Source: Hyphomicrobiales bacterium (GTDB lineage Bacteria > Pseudomonadota > Alphaproteobacteria > Rhizobiales > Kaistiaceae). From it: 10,734 nt of DNA. Both the position numbers and the translations under genes were made by a program. Shown in pieces: positions 1 to 5,623 of this stretch (within the stretch, counting starts at the first letter, position 1; each line of letters begins with the position of its first letter). The notes beneath the pieces are model-generated. The model searched no databases and had not been told where the DNA came from. It saw only the letters and a program-made list of their open reading frames with translations. Location of the stretch: assembly GCA_017305815.1 (NCBI GenBank), contig JAFKJZ010000439.1, positions 1-10,734 on the forward strand, given 5' to 3'.

Positions 1-239
1 ACGGTGTTGTAGGCCGAGAACGGGTCGAGCGGGCCGATGAACTCGACCTTGGCGCCGACCTTGGCGAGTTCCTTTTCGAGGATGCCGGTGGTGCGGACGG
101 TGGTCAGGTAGTTGGCGGTCGGCAGATAGGCCGCGCGGAAGGTCACCGCGTCCTCGGCGAGCGCCGCGCCGCTGGAAAGGAGGAAGCCGAGGGAGGCCGC
201 GACGGCCGTGCGGCGGAGGCTGGAATGCATTGCAGACAT
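1..239 (-). CDS. ABC transporter periplasmic substrate-binding protein, N-terminal part (cut by window edge)
   Basis: Only the first 79 or so residues are in the window. The N-terminus is a typical Sec signal peptide: basic MHSSLRRTA, a hydrophobic stretch (VAASLGFLLSS) and an ALA cleavage site before EDAVTFRAAYLP. The mature start, a beta strand then 'LPTANYL' and a 'GILEKELAKVGAKVEF' helix-strand, fits the SsuA/TauA/NMT1-like type II binding-protein fold. It follows the permease gene after about 50 bases, and it probably delivers the ligand to that permease in the periplasm. The ligand is not shown by the sequence; thiM two genes upstream suggests a thiamine precursor (inference). Two ATGs are adjacent (242 and 239). 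I chose 239 because AAGGA then sits 7 bases upstream; 242 would give only 4. The rest of the gene, and probably an ATPase gene, lies beyond the left edge. Confidence 0.8.
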   Translation of the reverse strand, partial: MSAMHSSLRRTAVAASLGFLLSSGAALAEDAVTFRAAYLPTANYLTTVRTTGILEKELAKVGAKVEFIGPLDPFSAYNT

Positions 240-290
240 CATGTCGTCCTTGAAAATTCAGGTGAGGAATGGGCTGTCGACGGCTCGCGG

Positions 291-1124
291 TCAGCGTCCG
301 TCATAGGTCTTGCGCCAGGCGAGCAGCCGGGCTTCGAGAAGGCGCACGAGATAGTCGGTGAGGATGCCGAGCAGCGCGTAGATGACGATGCAGAGGAAGA
401 CCTGGTCGGTGCGCACGAAGCGCTGCGCCTGCGCCAGGATGTAGCCGATGCCGGCATTGGCATTGACCGTCTCGCTGGTGACGAGCGCGATCCAGGCGAT
501 GGCGAGCGAAAAGCGCAGGCCGGTCAGGATCGAAGGCAGCGCGCCGAGGAAGAGGATCCTGTAGGCGATCAGCCGGCGCGGCACCCGGTAGACCAGCCCG
601 ACCTCGACCAGCTTGCTGTCGACATTGCGGACGCCGGCGAAGGTGTTGAGATAGATCGGCACCAGCACGCCGACGGCGATCAGCGACACCTTCATCCATT
701 CGCCGATGCCGAAGGCGACGATGAAGAGCGGCACCAGCGCGTTGAACGGCACGGCGCGCAGCATCTGCAGCGGCTTGTCGACGACGATCTGCCCGGCCCG
801 GTAGTAGCCCGCGAGCAGTCCGGCCGCGAGGCCGAGCGCAACGCCGAGAATGGTGCCGGCCAGCACGCGGGCGAGGCTGGCGACCAGTGCCTGCGGCAGC
901 CGGCCGTTCAGCGTCAGCTCCCATCCGGCCGCCACGACCTCGACCGGAGAGGGCAGCGCCTTCGGCCCGACGAGCCCCGTCGCCGCGACACCCCACCAGA
1001 GGAAGAGGATCGCGATCGGGCTGAGCCAGGGGAGCAGCACACCACGGGCACCGGCCTCCACGCTCCGGCGCGAGGGCGCCCCGGCGATCCGGGCCTGCGG
1101 CAATGTCTCGGTCTCGGTGCTCAT
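291..1124 (-). CDS. ABC transporter permease, SsuC/TauC/ThiX-like
   Basis: A 277-residue inner-membrane permease of the binding-protein-dependent (BPD) class. Hydrophobic segments lie at about 31-52, 84-106, 125-160, 190-217 and 240-262, consistent with six helices. The cytoplasmic coupling loop that contacts the ATPase (EAA region) lies at about 172-203 and contains 'GALPSILTGLR', the form seen in SsuC and TauC proteins. The short basic N-terminus before the first helix and the overall length are normal for the family. It starts 14 bases after the thiM stop and is followed by the substrate-binding protein gene, so the three are probably co-transcribed. No strong Shine-Dalgarno site is seen, so it may be translationally coupled to thiM. 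SsuC-type permeases carry sulfonates, taurine, nitrate or thiamine pyrimidines; a thiamine precursor is inferred only from thiM. The transporter class is clear, the substrate is not. Confidence 0.88.
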   Translation of the reverse strand: MSTETETLPQARIAGAPSRRSVEAGARGVLLPWLSPIAILFLWWGVAATGLVGPKALPSPVEVVAAGWELTLNGRLPQALVASLARVLAGTILGVALGLAAGLLAGYYRAGQIVVDKPLQMLRAVPFNALVPLFIVAFGIGEWMKVSLIAVGVLVPIYLNTFAGVRNVDSKLVEVGLVYRVPRRLIAYRILFLGALPSILTGLRFSLAIAWIALVTSETVNANAGIGYILAQAQRFVRTDQVFLCIVIYALLGILTDYLVRLLEARLLAWRKTYDGR

Positions 1125-1138
1125 TGGATCGGGTCGGG

Positions 1139-1924
1139 TCAGGCCGCGGCGTCGAGCAGCGACAGCTGGTCGAGCAGCGCGATCGAGAAGGAGCCGGTTC
1201 CTGGCGCGATCGCGGCTGCCCGCTCGGCCGCCACGGCGAGGACCGCATGGGCGGATACCGCCGCCTGCAGCCGGTCCGGCACGACGCCGGCGAACGCCGC
1301 CACCAGTGCGCCAAGACTGCAGCCCGTGCCGGTGACGCGGGTCAGGTTGACATGCCCGCCCGGCACCGCGACGACGGCCTCGCCATCGGTGATGTAGTCG
1401 GTCGGGCCACTGACGGCGACCACGCCGCCCGTCTTGCGGGCGAGACTTTGCGCGAAGGGGATGGCTTCTTCTGCGCTGGCGGTCGAATCAACGCCCTTGG
1501 TGCCGCCCGTGCCGCCGGCAAGCGCGATCACCTCGCTGGCATTGCCTCGCACGACGCCGGGGCGAAGCTCCACCAGCTCGGCCGCGAGGCGGTCGTTCGC
1601 CGTCGCGCCGGCGCCGACCGTCACCGGGTCGAGCACCCAGGGCGTCTGTCGGGCCGAGGCTGCCTTTGCCACGCCGATCAGGATGCCGGGATCGTCGGCG
1701 ACCAGCGAGGCCAGGTTGATCCAGACGCCTTGCGCGATGCCGGCAAAGTGCTCGGCCGCCGAGGGGATGCCGCCGATGGCCGGCGAGGCGCCGACGGCGA
1801 GCAGCACGTTCGCGCTCAGGGGGGCGGCGATATAGTTGGTGAGGCCGAAGACCAGCGGCGACGTCGCGCGCACGGCGGCGAGGTTCGACGTGATGGCGGG
1901 GGCGGGCCAGATCTGGGAAGTCAT
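1139..1924 (-). CDS. thiM: Hydroxyethylthiazole kinase
   Basis: A 261-residue cytoplasmic kinase (EC 2.7.1.50) that phosphorylates 4-methyl-5-(2-hydroxyethyl)thiazole with ATP, letting the cell reuse the thiazole half of thiamine. Family blocks are present in order: the thiazole-binding 'FGLTNYIAAPLSANVLLAVG' at 26-45, 'VLDPVTVGAG' at 97-106, 'VRGNASEV' at 125-132, 'VDST' at 145-148 and the ATP/active-site loop 'VTGTGCSLGALVAAF' at 197-211, with the conserved Cys at 202. Length is normal for ThiM. It is the first gene of a minus-strand group with the ABC permease and binding protein, which links kinase and uptake in one salvage unit. The ribosome site is weak (GAGAT-like). The 170 bases upstream lack the conserved blocks of a TPP riboswitch. 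Neither thiD nor thiE is present in the window. Confidence 0.93.
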   Translation of the reverse strand: MTSQIWPAPAITSNLAAVRATSPLVFGLTNYIAAPLSANVLLAVGASPAIGGIPSAAEHFAGIAQGVWINLASLVADDPGILIGVAKAASARQTPWVLDPVTVGAGATANDRLAAELVELRPGVVRGNASEVIALAGGTGGTKGVDSTASAEEAIPFAQSLARKTGGVVAVSGPTDYITDGEAVVAVPGGHVNLTRVTGTGCSLGALVAAFAGVVPDRLQAAVSAHAVLAVAAERAAAIAPGTGSFSIALLDQLSLLDAAA

Positions 1925-2092
1925 GGTTCTGGATCTCGAGCAGGCCGCCGAACGGTCTCGGCTGGCGCGTGGAATCGTCGGGAACCGCGCCTCGGCGCAG
2001 GCCCCTCGGAGGAAATCGAGATCAGCTTAGGGAGTTCGGCGGGCGGCGGTAACGCCGTAACGCTCTGAAATGTCAGGCGAAAGGTATATCCT

Positions 2093-2120
2093 ATTCTGCC
2101 CTTGCCAAGAAGGGCGGAAT
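2093..2120 (-). terminator. Hairpin between the sulfurtransferase and thiM, possible terminator
   Basis: An 11-base-pair inverted repeat (ATTCTGCCCTT and AAGGGCGGAAT, one G-T pair) encloses the 6-base loop GCCAAG. It lies 24 bases past the sulfurtransferase stop and well upstream of thiM, where a terminator would separate the two units. On the minus strand it is followed by AGGATATACCTTT rather than a clean T run, so it would be a weak intrinsic terminator or a transcript-end stabiliser. Confidence 0.45.
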
Positions 2121-2143
2121 ATCATTTCGAGACGACGCCGCGC

Positions 2144-3025
2144 CTAGCCGGCCTCCATCGGCAGCGAATCGTCCGTCGCCCATTCCTGCAGCGAGGCGTC
2201 ATAGAGGCGCGGTTCCGGCTTGTCGGCGAGCGCGGCGGCGAAGGCGATGGCCGACCCCGCGATGCCGCCGCCGCAATAGGCGATGCCGGCCCGGCCTTCG
2301 TCGAGACCGACCGATTTCAGCCGCTCGGCCAGGGCAGCGACAGGCAGGAAGCAGCCAGATTCCGCGTCGACCAGTTCGCCGGCCGGGAGGTTGACGCTGC
2401 CGGCGATCCGTCCGGCGCGCCCCTTCGAGGGCGCCGACGCGCCGGAGAAGCTCGAGCGCGGCAGCGCGTTGACAATGCTCTGTTGCGGATCGCCGATCGC
2501 GGCGAGGACGGCTTCGCGTGTCGCCACAAGCGGGCGTCGTGCCAGAGGCGGCGCCGGAACGGCCGCCACCGGCCGCGCCGGGCCGGTCTCCACCGGACCC
2601 CGCGCCTCGATCCAACCCTTCCAGCCGCCGTCGAGGACCGAGACGTTGTCGAGGCCGAAGAGGCGGAACACCCACCAGACCCGCGTCGCCCACCAGGGAT
2701 TGCCCCGGCTGTAGACGACGACGTGGGAAGAGCCGCCGATGCCGAGCCGGGTGATCGCCGCCGCGAATTCGGCTTCGCTCGGAGCCATGAACAGCAGCGC
2801 GGAATCGATGTCGGAAAGGTCGCGCTGCAGGTCGAGGAACTGCGCGCCCGGAACATGGCCGGCCTTGAAGCCTTCCAGATCGCCCTTCGGCCGTTCGTCG
2901 GCGACGAGACGGGTAGTCGAATCGAGGATGCGAAGATCGGGTGAGCCGAGATGCCGCTTCAGCCAGTCGGTCGAGACGAGCAGGGGAGCCGGAATCGGTG
3001 CCGGCAGGTCGTCGGGGGTGCTCAT
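2144..3025 (-). CDS. Two-domain rhodanese-like sulfurtransferase, SseA/thiosulfate sulfurtransferase type
   Basis: A 293-residue protein with two rhodanese domains, the usual size for 3-mercaptopyruvate or thiosulfate sulfurtransferases (EC 2.8.1.1/2.8.1.2), which move sulfane sulfur through a cysteine persulfide. The inactive N-terminal domain covers about 16-142 ('GFKAGHVPGAQFLDL', 'VSVLDGGWKGW'). The catalytic domain covers about 165-290 with 'AGSVNLPAGEL' and the active-site loop C251-GGGIA. Oddities: the usual D-A-R at the start of the second domain reads N186-A-L, and the substrate-binding Arg of the GRF motif is Ser192 here, so the substrate may not be mercaptopyruvate. The mercaptopyruvate-enzyme loop is CGSGVT. 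The start has an AGAGA-type ribosome site. No signal peptide is seen, so it is likely cytoplasmic. It shares strand with thiM, but a hairpin and a 219-base gap suggest a separate unit. The fold is certain, the substrate is not. Confidence 0.87.
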   Translation of the reverse strand: MSTPDDLPAPIPAPLLVSTDWLKRHLGSPDLRILDSTTRLVADERPKGDLEGFKAGHVPGAQFLDLQRDLSDIDSALLFMAPSEAEFAAAITRLGIGGSSHVVVYSRGNPWWATRVWWVFRLFGLDNVSVLDGGWKGWIEARGPVETGPARPVAAVPAPPLARRPLVATREAVLAAIGDPQQSIVNALPRSSFSGASAPSKGRAGRIAGSVNLPAGELVDAESGCFLPVAALAERLKSVGLDEGRAGIAYCGGGIAGSAIAFAAALADKPEPRLYDASLQEWATDDSLPMEAG

Positions 3026-3165
3026 CTTCGTCTCTCTGGCTGTGTTGCGCAGGGTGGTCCCGTGGTCGCTTCCTGCCGGACGAATCCGTCGGACCGGGCC
3101 GGGGCGGATCCCTAGGCTAGGGCCTTCAACGGTGGCGCGCCATGCCAGAGGCGCCTCAGGTTGGC

Positions 3166-3193
3166 CCGCCGGCAGGCCATCCGCCGGCAGGCC
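3166..3193. repeat. 13-base tandem direct repeat
   Basis: The 13-mer CCGCCGGCAGGCC occurs at 3166-3178 and again at 3181-3193 with the 2-base spacer AT. It starts 10 bases past the stop of the small peptide gene on the minus strand. Each copy contains the palindrome GCCGGC, so several alternative short hairpins can form, but no T run follows. The rest of the 177-base gap between the peptide gene and the sulfurtransferase shows only a short inverted repeat, CCCTA-GGC-TAGGG, at 3110-3122. Confidence 0.6.
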
Positions 3194-3202
3194 GGATGTC
3201 GC

Positions 3203-3295
3203 TTAGTCGGGCTGGCCGCTGGTCGGCATGGTCGCGGCGACGCGCTGCAGCAGAGCGCCCTTGTCGAAGCTCGGCTTTTCGTAGGTCTTCTTCAT
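3203..3295 (-). CDS. Small peptide with lasso/RiPP-type leader motif, putative RiPP precursor
   Basis: A 30-residue ORF that starts MKKTYEKPSFDKGALL and ends ATMPTSGQPD. The Y-x-x-P element (Tyr5, Pro8), a hydrophobic residue two after the Pro (Phe10), Gly13 and a Thr near the leader end (Thr22) recall leaders of lasso peptides and of short 'putative RiPP precursor' proteins of Rhizobiales. In lasso systems that leader segment is bound by the RRE (B1) protein. Start choice: AAGGGGG lies 7 bases upstream of the ATG at 3295, a strong ribosome site. If it is a precursor, the core would be the last 8-10 residues. No RRE protein, protease, lasso cyclase or transporter is in the window, so it would be an orphan precursor modified elsewhere or not at all. 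It is too short for composition tests. Alternatives are an unmodified small protein or a chance ORF. Confidence 0.55.
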   Translation of the reverse strand: MKKTYEKPSFDKGALLQRVAATMPTSGQPD

Positions 3296-3426
3296 CTCGT
3301 GCCCCCTTGGCATTGTTGACGGCGCGGCTTGTGCCATCCGCCGCTTTCGTCCGTCGATGACCCGTGGGCAACACCTTGAATCAAAAAGCCGATTTCCCCG
3401 GTTCGCTTCGACAGGGCGATGGCGCG

Positions 3427-3451
3427 GGAACGGATCCGCGCCGAGGGGTTT
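3427..3451 (+). promoter_or_regulatory. Possible EcfG-type (general stress response) promoter for the 206-residue gene
   Basis: GGAAC at 3427-3431, a 16-base spacer and GTTT at 3448-3451 match the two-part pattern reported for alphaproteobacterial EcfG sigma factors (GGAAC, 16-17 bases, GTT). It lies about 85 bases before the start of the downstream plus-strand gene. In DNA this rich in GC such a match can arise by chance, and no second site supports it. Confidence 0.25.
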
Positions 3452-3536
3452 CAAACGGGCGGGCGCCCGTCCATATGAGGAACAGCCTTCGACGCGGCCT
3501 CGTTCTGCCGCAAGCCTGGGAGAGGAACGCTGACCG

Positions 3537-4157
3537 ATGCGCGGCACACGGACTGGACCAGCGCGGCCGACGACCCTTTCGGCCGAGGATCGGCTCGCGA
3601 TCGCAACCGATCTCGCCGTGAGCCTTTATGAGGCGGGCCTGATCCGGGCCGACCGGCTGAAGGACGCGCCGCATGACATCGCCACCTATGGCGATTTCAC
3701 CAAGGATGGCCGCGAGCTCGGCCGCGACCTCGCCCGCTACGAGGCCTGGCGCTGCGACGAGGCCGTCTATGCCGCGCTTGACGATTACAGCCGGCTGCTG
3801 AACGAGCAACTCGAGGCGGTGCAGGCACGATGGGCGGCCGAAAACGGCATCAGCCCGCGTTTTCGCGTTGGCGACCGCGTCGCCTGGCCCAGGGTCGAGG
3901 GCCAGGACAATGTCGGGACCGTCATGGCGATCGAGCCGGGCGGCCGCTATTCCGTCATGCGCGACGACGCGGCGGCGAGTGGATCGAAGCTGCGCTTCCG
4001 GGTCGATTTCGAAGCCTGCCGGGCCGAGGGCGAGCCGGCGCCGTCGCGGCTTTCGACGCTGAAGGGTCTGCCCGGAAAGATCTGGGCCGCCGCCTCGGCG
4101 CTGCTCGCCATGGAGGCGATGGACTTCACCATGCGGGTCAACCTGCTGCTGCCGTGA
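3537..4157 (+). CDS. Hypothetical protein, 206 residues
   Basis: I do not recognise a named family. Third codon positions are strongly G/C and Asp, Glu, Arg and Ala are abundant, as in neighbouring real genes, so it is likely expressed. Residues 15-105 look helical and charged ('LSAEDRLAIATDLAVSLYEA', then 'YEAWRCDEAVYAALDDYS'). Residues 108-160 look like a small beta domain: 'FRVGDRVAWPRVEGQDNVGTV' resembles the opening of KOW/SH3-like barrels, and 'GGRYSVMRDD' follows. The C-terminus, 'KIWAAASALLAMEAMDFTMR', is amphipathic and ends in VNLLLP; it is not a clear membrane helix. No signal peptide is seen. The ribosome site GGGAGAGGA lies about 10 bases before the ATG, slightly long. It stands alone, 240 bases from the peptide gene (opposite strand) and upstream of the manganese riboswitch. 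Its function is unknown. Confidence 0.7.
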   Translation: MRGTRTGPARPTTLSAEDRLAIATDLAVSLYEAGLIRADRLKDAPHDIATYGDFTKDGRELGRDLARYEAWRCDEAVYAALDDYSRLLNEQLEAVQARWAAENGISPRFRVGDRVAWPRVEGQDNVGTVMAIEPGGRYSVMRDDAAASGSKLRFRVDFEACRAEGEPAPSRLSTLKGLPGKIWAAASALLAMEAMDFTMRVNLLLP

Positions 4158-4208
4158 GCCTGCTGTTGCGAGCGATTATCAGAAGCAATTCAAGCGTTTA
4201 GTCGAAGG

Positions 4209-4236
4209 TTGACACTCGCGGGCCGACCCCTTAAGT
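4209..4236 (+). promoter_or_regulatory. Putative sigma-70-type promoter of the riboswitch-mntP transcript
   Basis: A perfect -35 box, TTGACA, lies at 4209-4214. After 16 bases a weak -10 box, TTAAGT, lies at 4231-4236 (TAAGTG at spacing 17 is an alternative reading). A start site about 7 bases later falls near 4243, exactly where the folded riboswitch would begin. That agreement supports the call more than the -10 itself does. Confidence 0.5.
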
Positions 4237-4242
4237 GGCGGG

Positions 4243-4343
4243 CCATCGGGGAGTAGCCACCGTCCTGGACGGGGTCGCGTCAACATACTCGCGCAGTCGC
4301 GCGTGGCGCGTCCGGACGCAGAAGCGTCTCGGCGAGACCGTGT
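4243..4343 (+). promoter_or_regulatory. yybP-ykoY manganese riboswitch
   Basis: Conserved segments of the yybP-ykoY (mnt) riboswitch are present in order: GGGGAGTAGC at 4248-4257, GTCAACATACTCGC at about 4279-4292 and GGCGAGACC at 4331-4339. The helices also fit a four-way junction: CCGTC/GACGG (4260-4264 with 4268-4272), CGCGC/GCGCG (4290-4294 with 4299-4303), GACGC/GCGTC (4315-4319 with 4324-4328) and a short closing stem, CGG/CCG (4247-4249 with 4338-4340). The class binds Mn2+ between the two conserved loops and in many bacteria controls mntP. Here it sits 58 bases upstream of the mntP GTG start, so manganese should raise mntP expression. The motif match is direct; the response is inferred from the family. 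Confidence 0.88.
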
Positions 4344-4361
4344 CGCAGGTTCCTCACAGGG

Positions 4362-4396
4362 CGGGGAATCGGACGCGACCGGCCCGTCCCCGAGAG
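4362..4396 (+). promoter_or_regulatory. Possible expression-platform hairpin and ribosome site of mntP
   Basis: CGGGGA (4362-4367) can pair perfectly with TCCCCG (4387-4392), with a small inner stem CGG/CCG (4370-4372 with 4379-4381). The 3' arm ends at the first base of the GAGAG ribosome site (4392-4396), 5 bases before the GTG start. No T run follows, so control at translation initiation is more likely than termination. This is a pairing seen by eye, with no competing structure shown. Confidence 0.4.
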
Positions 4397-4401
4397 ATAT
4401 C

Positions 4402-4965
4402 GTGTCCCCCTTCGCCATTCTCATCCTGGCCGTCGGCATGTCCGTCGACGCGCTGATCGCCTCGGTCGGCCGCGGCGCCGCCATCGCGCGTCCGAATCTC
4501 GGCACCGCGCTTCGTACCGGCATTGTCTTCGGCGTGGTCGAGGCGATCACGCCGCTGGTCGGCTGGCTGCTCGGCATCGCCGCCAGCCAGTTCGTTCAGG
4601 CGGTCGATCACTGGATCGCCTTCGGCCTGCTCGCCGCCGTCGGCGGCCGCATGGCGCTGCATGCCATCCGGCGACCGGATGACGCCGTCGCCGCGGCGCG
4701 CCATGGCGGCTTCGGCACGCTGCTCGCGACCGCGATCGGCACCAGCCTCGACGCGATGGCCGTCGGCGTCTCGCTCGCCTTCCTCGACGTGAACATCGTC
4801 GTCATCGCCATCGCGATCGGTCTCGCCACCACCGTCATGTCGACGGGCGGCATTCTCGCCGGCCGGTTCGTCGGCCAGCGCTTCGGCCGCTATGCGGAAA
4901 TCGCCGGCGGCATCGCCCTGATCGGACTCGGCGTCATGATTTTGGTCGAGCATCTGAGCGCCTAG
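4402..4965 (+). CDS. mntP: Manganese efflux pump MntP
   Basis: A 187-residue inner-membrane Mn2+ exporter that protects against excess manganese. It has six hydrophobic segments and the two-fold repeat of the family: '[15 protein letters not shown]' near the N-terminus and '[15 protein letters not shown]' at 114-128. Both carry the conserved Asp (16 and 117) expected in the ion path. '[19 protein letters not shown]', '[15 protein letters not shown]' and '[17 protein letters not shown]' follow E. coli MntP closely. Start: I chose GTG at 4402 because it begins exactly where other MntP proteins begin and has GAGAG 5 bases upstream. A longer frame from ATG 4303 would run through the riboswitch and add 33 unlike residues. 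It stands alone behind the manganese riboswitch, which supports the function, and converges with the NIPSNAP gene. Confidence 0.93.
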   Translation: MSPFAILILAVGMSVDALIASVGRGAAIARPNLGTALRTGIVFGVVEAITPLVGWLLGIAASQFVQAVDHWIAFGLLAAVGGRMALHAIRRPDDAVAAARHGGFGTLLATAIGTSLDAMAVGVSLAFLDVNIVVIAIAIGLATTVMSTGGILAGRFVGQRFGRYAEIAGGIALIGLGVMILVEHLSA

Positions 4966-4970
4966 CGGCC

Positions 4971-4994
4971 TCCGGGCCGGTCAGCCGGTCCGGA
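4971..4994. terminator. GC hairpin between convergent mntP and NIPSNAP genes
   Basis: TCCGGGCCGG and CCGGTCCGGA form a 10-base-pair stem (one G-T pair) around the 4-base loop TCAG. It lies 5 bases past the mntP stop and 26 bases past the NIPSNAP stop, so it could end both transcripts. Neither side has a T run, so it is not a textbook intrinsic terminator. Confidence 0.45.
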
Positions 4995-5019
4995 AGCCCT
5001 GTCGCGTCGCTTCGGTGGC

Positions 5020-5346
5020 CTAGCGGACCGAGGAAAAATCGGTCGGCTGCAGGAACGAGCTCGCGACATTGGCGACGATCAGGCCGTCCTTCTCGCTGTC
5101 GGCGCGGGCTGCCTGCCATTCCGGGTCGGCCATGAAGGCGTTCCAGCGGCTCTCGCGGTCGGCCAGGCTCTCCCACGCGATCAGATAGGTGAGGTCGTTG
5201 TTGGCCGGGCCGATCAGCGTTGTCCAGAAGCCGGCCTGCCGGATGCCGTGCCGGTCCCACAGGCGGAGCGTGTGCTCGCGGAAGCGTTTCTGCAGCGCCG
5301 GCATGCGACCGGGCAGGCAGGAATAGACGCGCAGTTCGTAGATCAT
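5020..5346 (-). CDS. NIPSNAP family protein
   Basis: A 108-residue single-domain protein of the NIPSNAP family (dimeric alpha-beta barrel fold). Family signs are the opening 'MIYELRVYSCLPGRMPALQ', the central 'HGIRQAGFWTTLIG', 'LTYLIAWESLADRESRW' and 'FMADPEWQAARADSEKDG'. Bacterial members are small soluble proteins of uncertain role. Start: ATG at 5346 has GGAGAAG 4 bases upstream and matches the usual N-terminus. An ATG at 5361 would add only MPEKR and would place the GGAG inside the gene. No signal peptide or membrane segment is seen. It is divergent from the cytochrome c gene, with 277 bases between them, and convergent with mntP. No functional link to either is visible. Confidence 0.82.
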   Translation of the reverse strand: MIYELRVYSCLPGRMPALQKRFREHTLRLWDRHGIRQAGFWTTLIGPANNDLTYLIAWESLADRESRWNAFMADPEWQAARADSEKDGLIVANVASSFLQPTDFSSVR

Positions 5347-5499
5347 TCGCTTCTCCGGCATGGCGCCGCGTTTATCGCGTTGGCGTTGTGTTGTTGGACG
5401 GAAACGGTCGCCGGGAAGACAAGCCTGTTCGGCCGGCGGAGGCAAGGGCCGTTCGGCCGCGTCGCGTTACCTATATTCCTTGATCATATTCATTCTAAA

Positions 5500-5530
5500 C
5501 TGACATTCCCTTGCGGAAATGTGCTAGATT
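5500..5530 (+). promoter_or_regulatory. Putative promoter of the cytochrome c/oxidase operon
   Basis: The 277-base divergent gap (5347-5623) contains an AT-rich stretch at about 5470-5530 in otherwise GC-rich DNA. Inside it, CTGACA (5500-5505) and TAGATT (5525-5530) could be -35 and -10 boxes, though 19 bases apart; TGACAT gives 18. The rest of the gap shows only a partial FNR/FixK-like site at 5480-5493. Confidence 0.3.
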
Positions 5531-5623
5531 GCGCGCGATACGTGCCGTCCGCGACGGTTTCGTCGCGGAATCGGCGCAGAACGAGCCGATTTGGCTGCGA
5601 TGTCCGGTTGTCGGGAGGCTTCG

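Noticed and set aside
225..1397. Long plus-strand frame of 390 codons opposite the permease and thiM genes
   Set aside because: It is an antisense shadow typical of GC-rich DNA: charged low-complexity protein with no family features, whereas the minus strand encodes clear permease and ThiM.
1925..2143. TPP riboswitch upstream of thiM
   Set aside because: On the minus strand there is a CCGAGA and a GAGGGGCCTGC, loosely like CTGAGA and GGGGTGC, but the CCTGATC and GGATAAT blocks of the second half are missing and the remaining distance to the start codon is too short.
3156..3374. 72-codon minus-strand frame overlapping the peptide gene
   Set aside because: No ribosome site or family features. 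The overlapping 30-residue frame has both a strong ribosome site and a leader motif.
4303..4401. Longer mntP reading frame starting at ATG 4303
   Set aside because: It runs through conserved riboswitch sequence, adds 33 residues with no match to MntP, and has no suitable ribosome site. The GTG at 4402 fits the family N-terminus.
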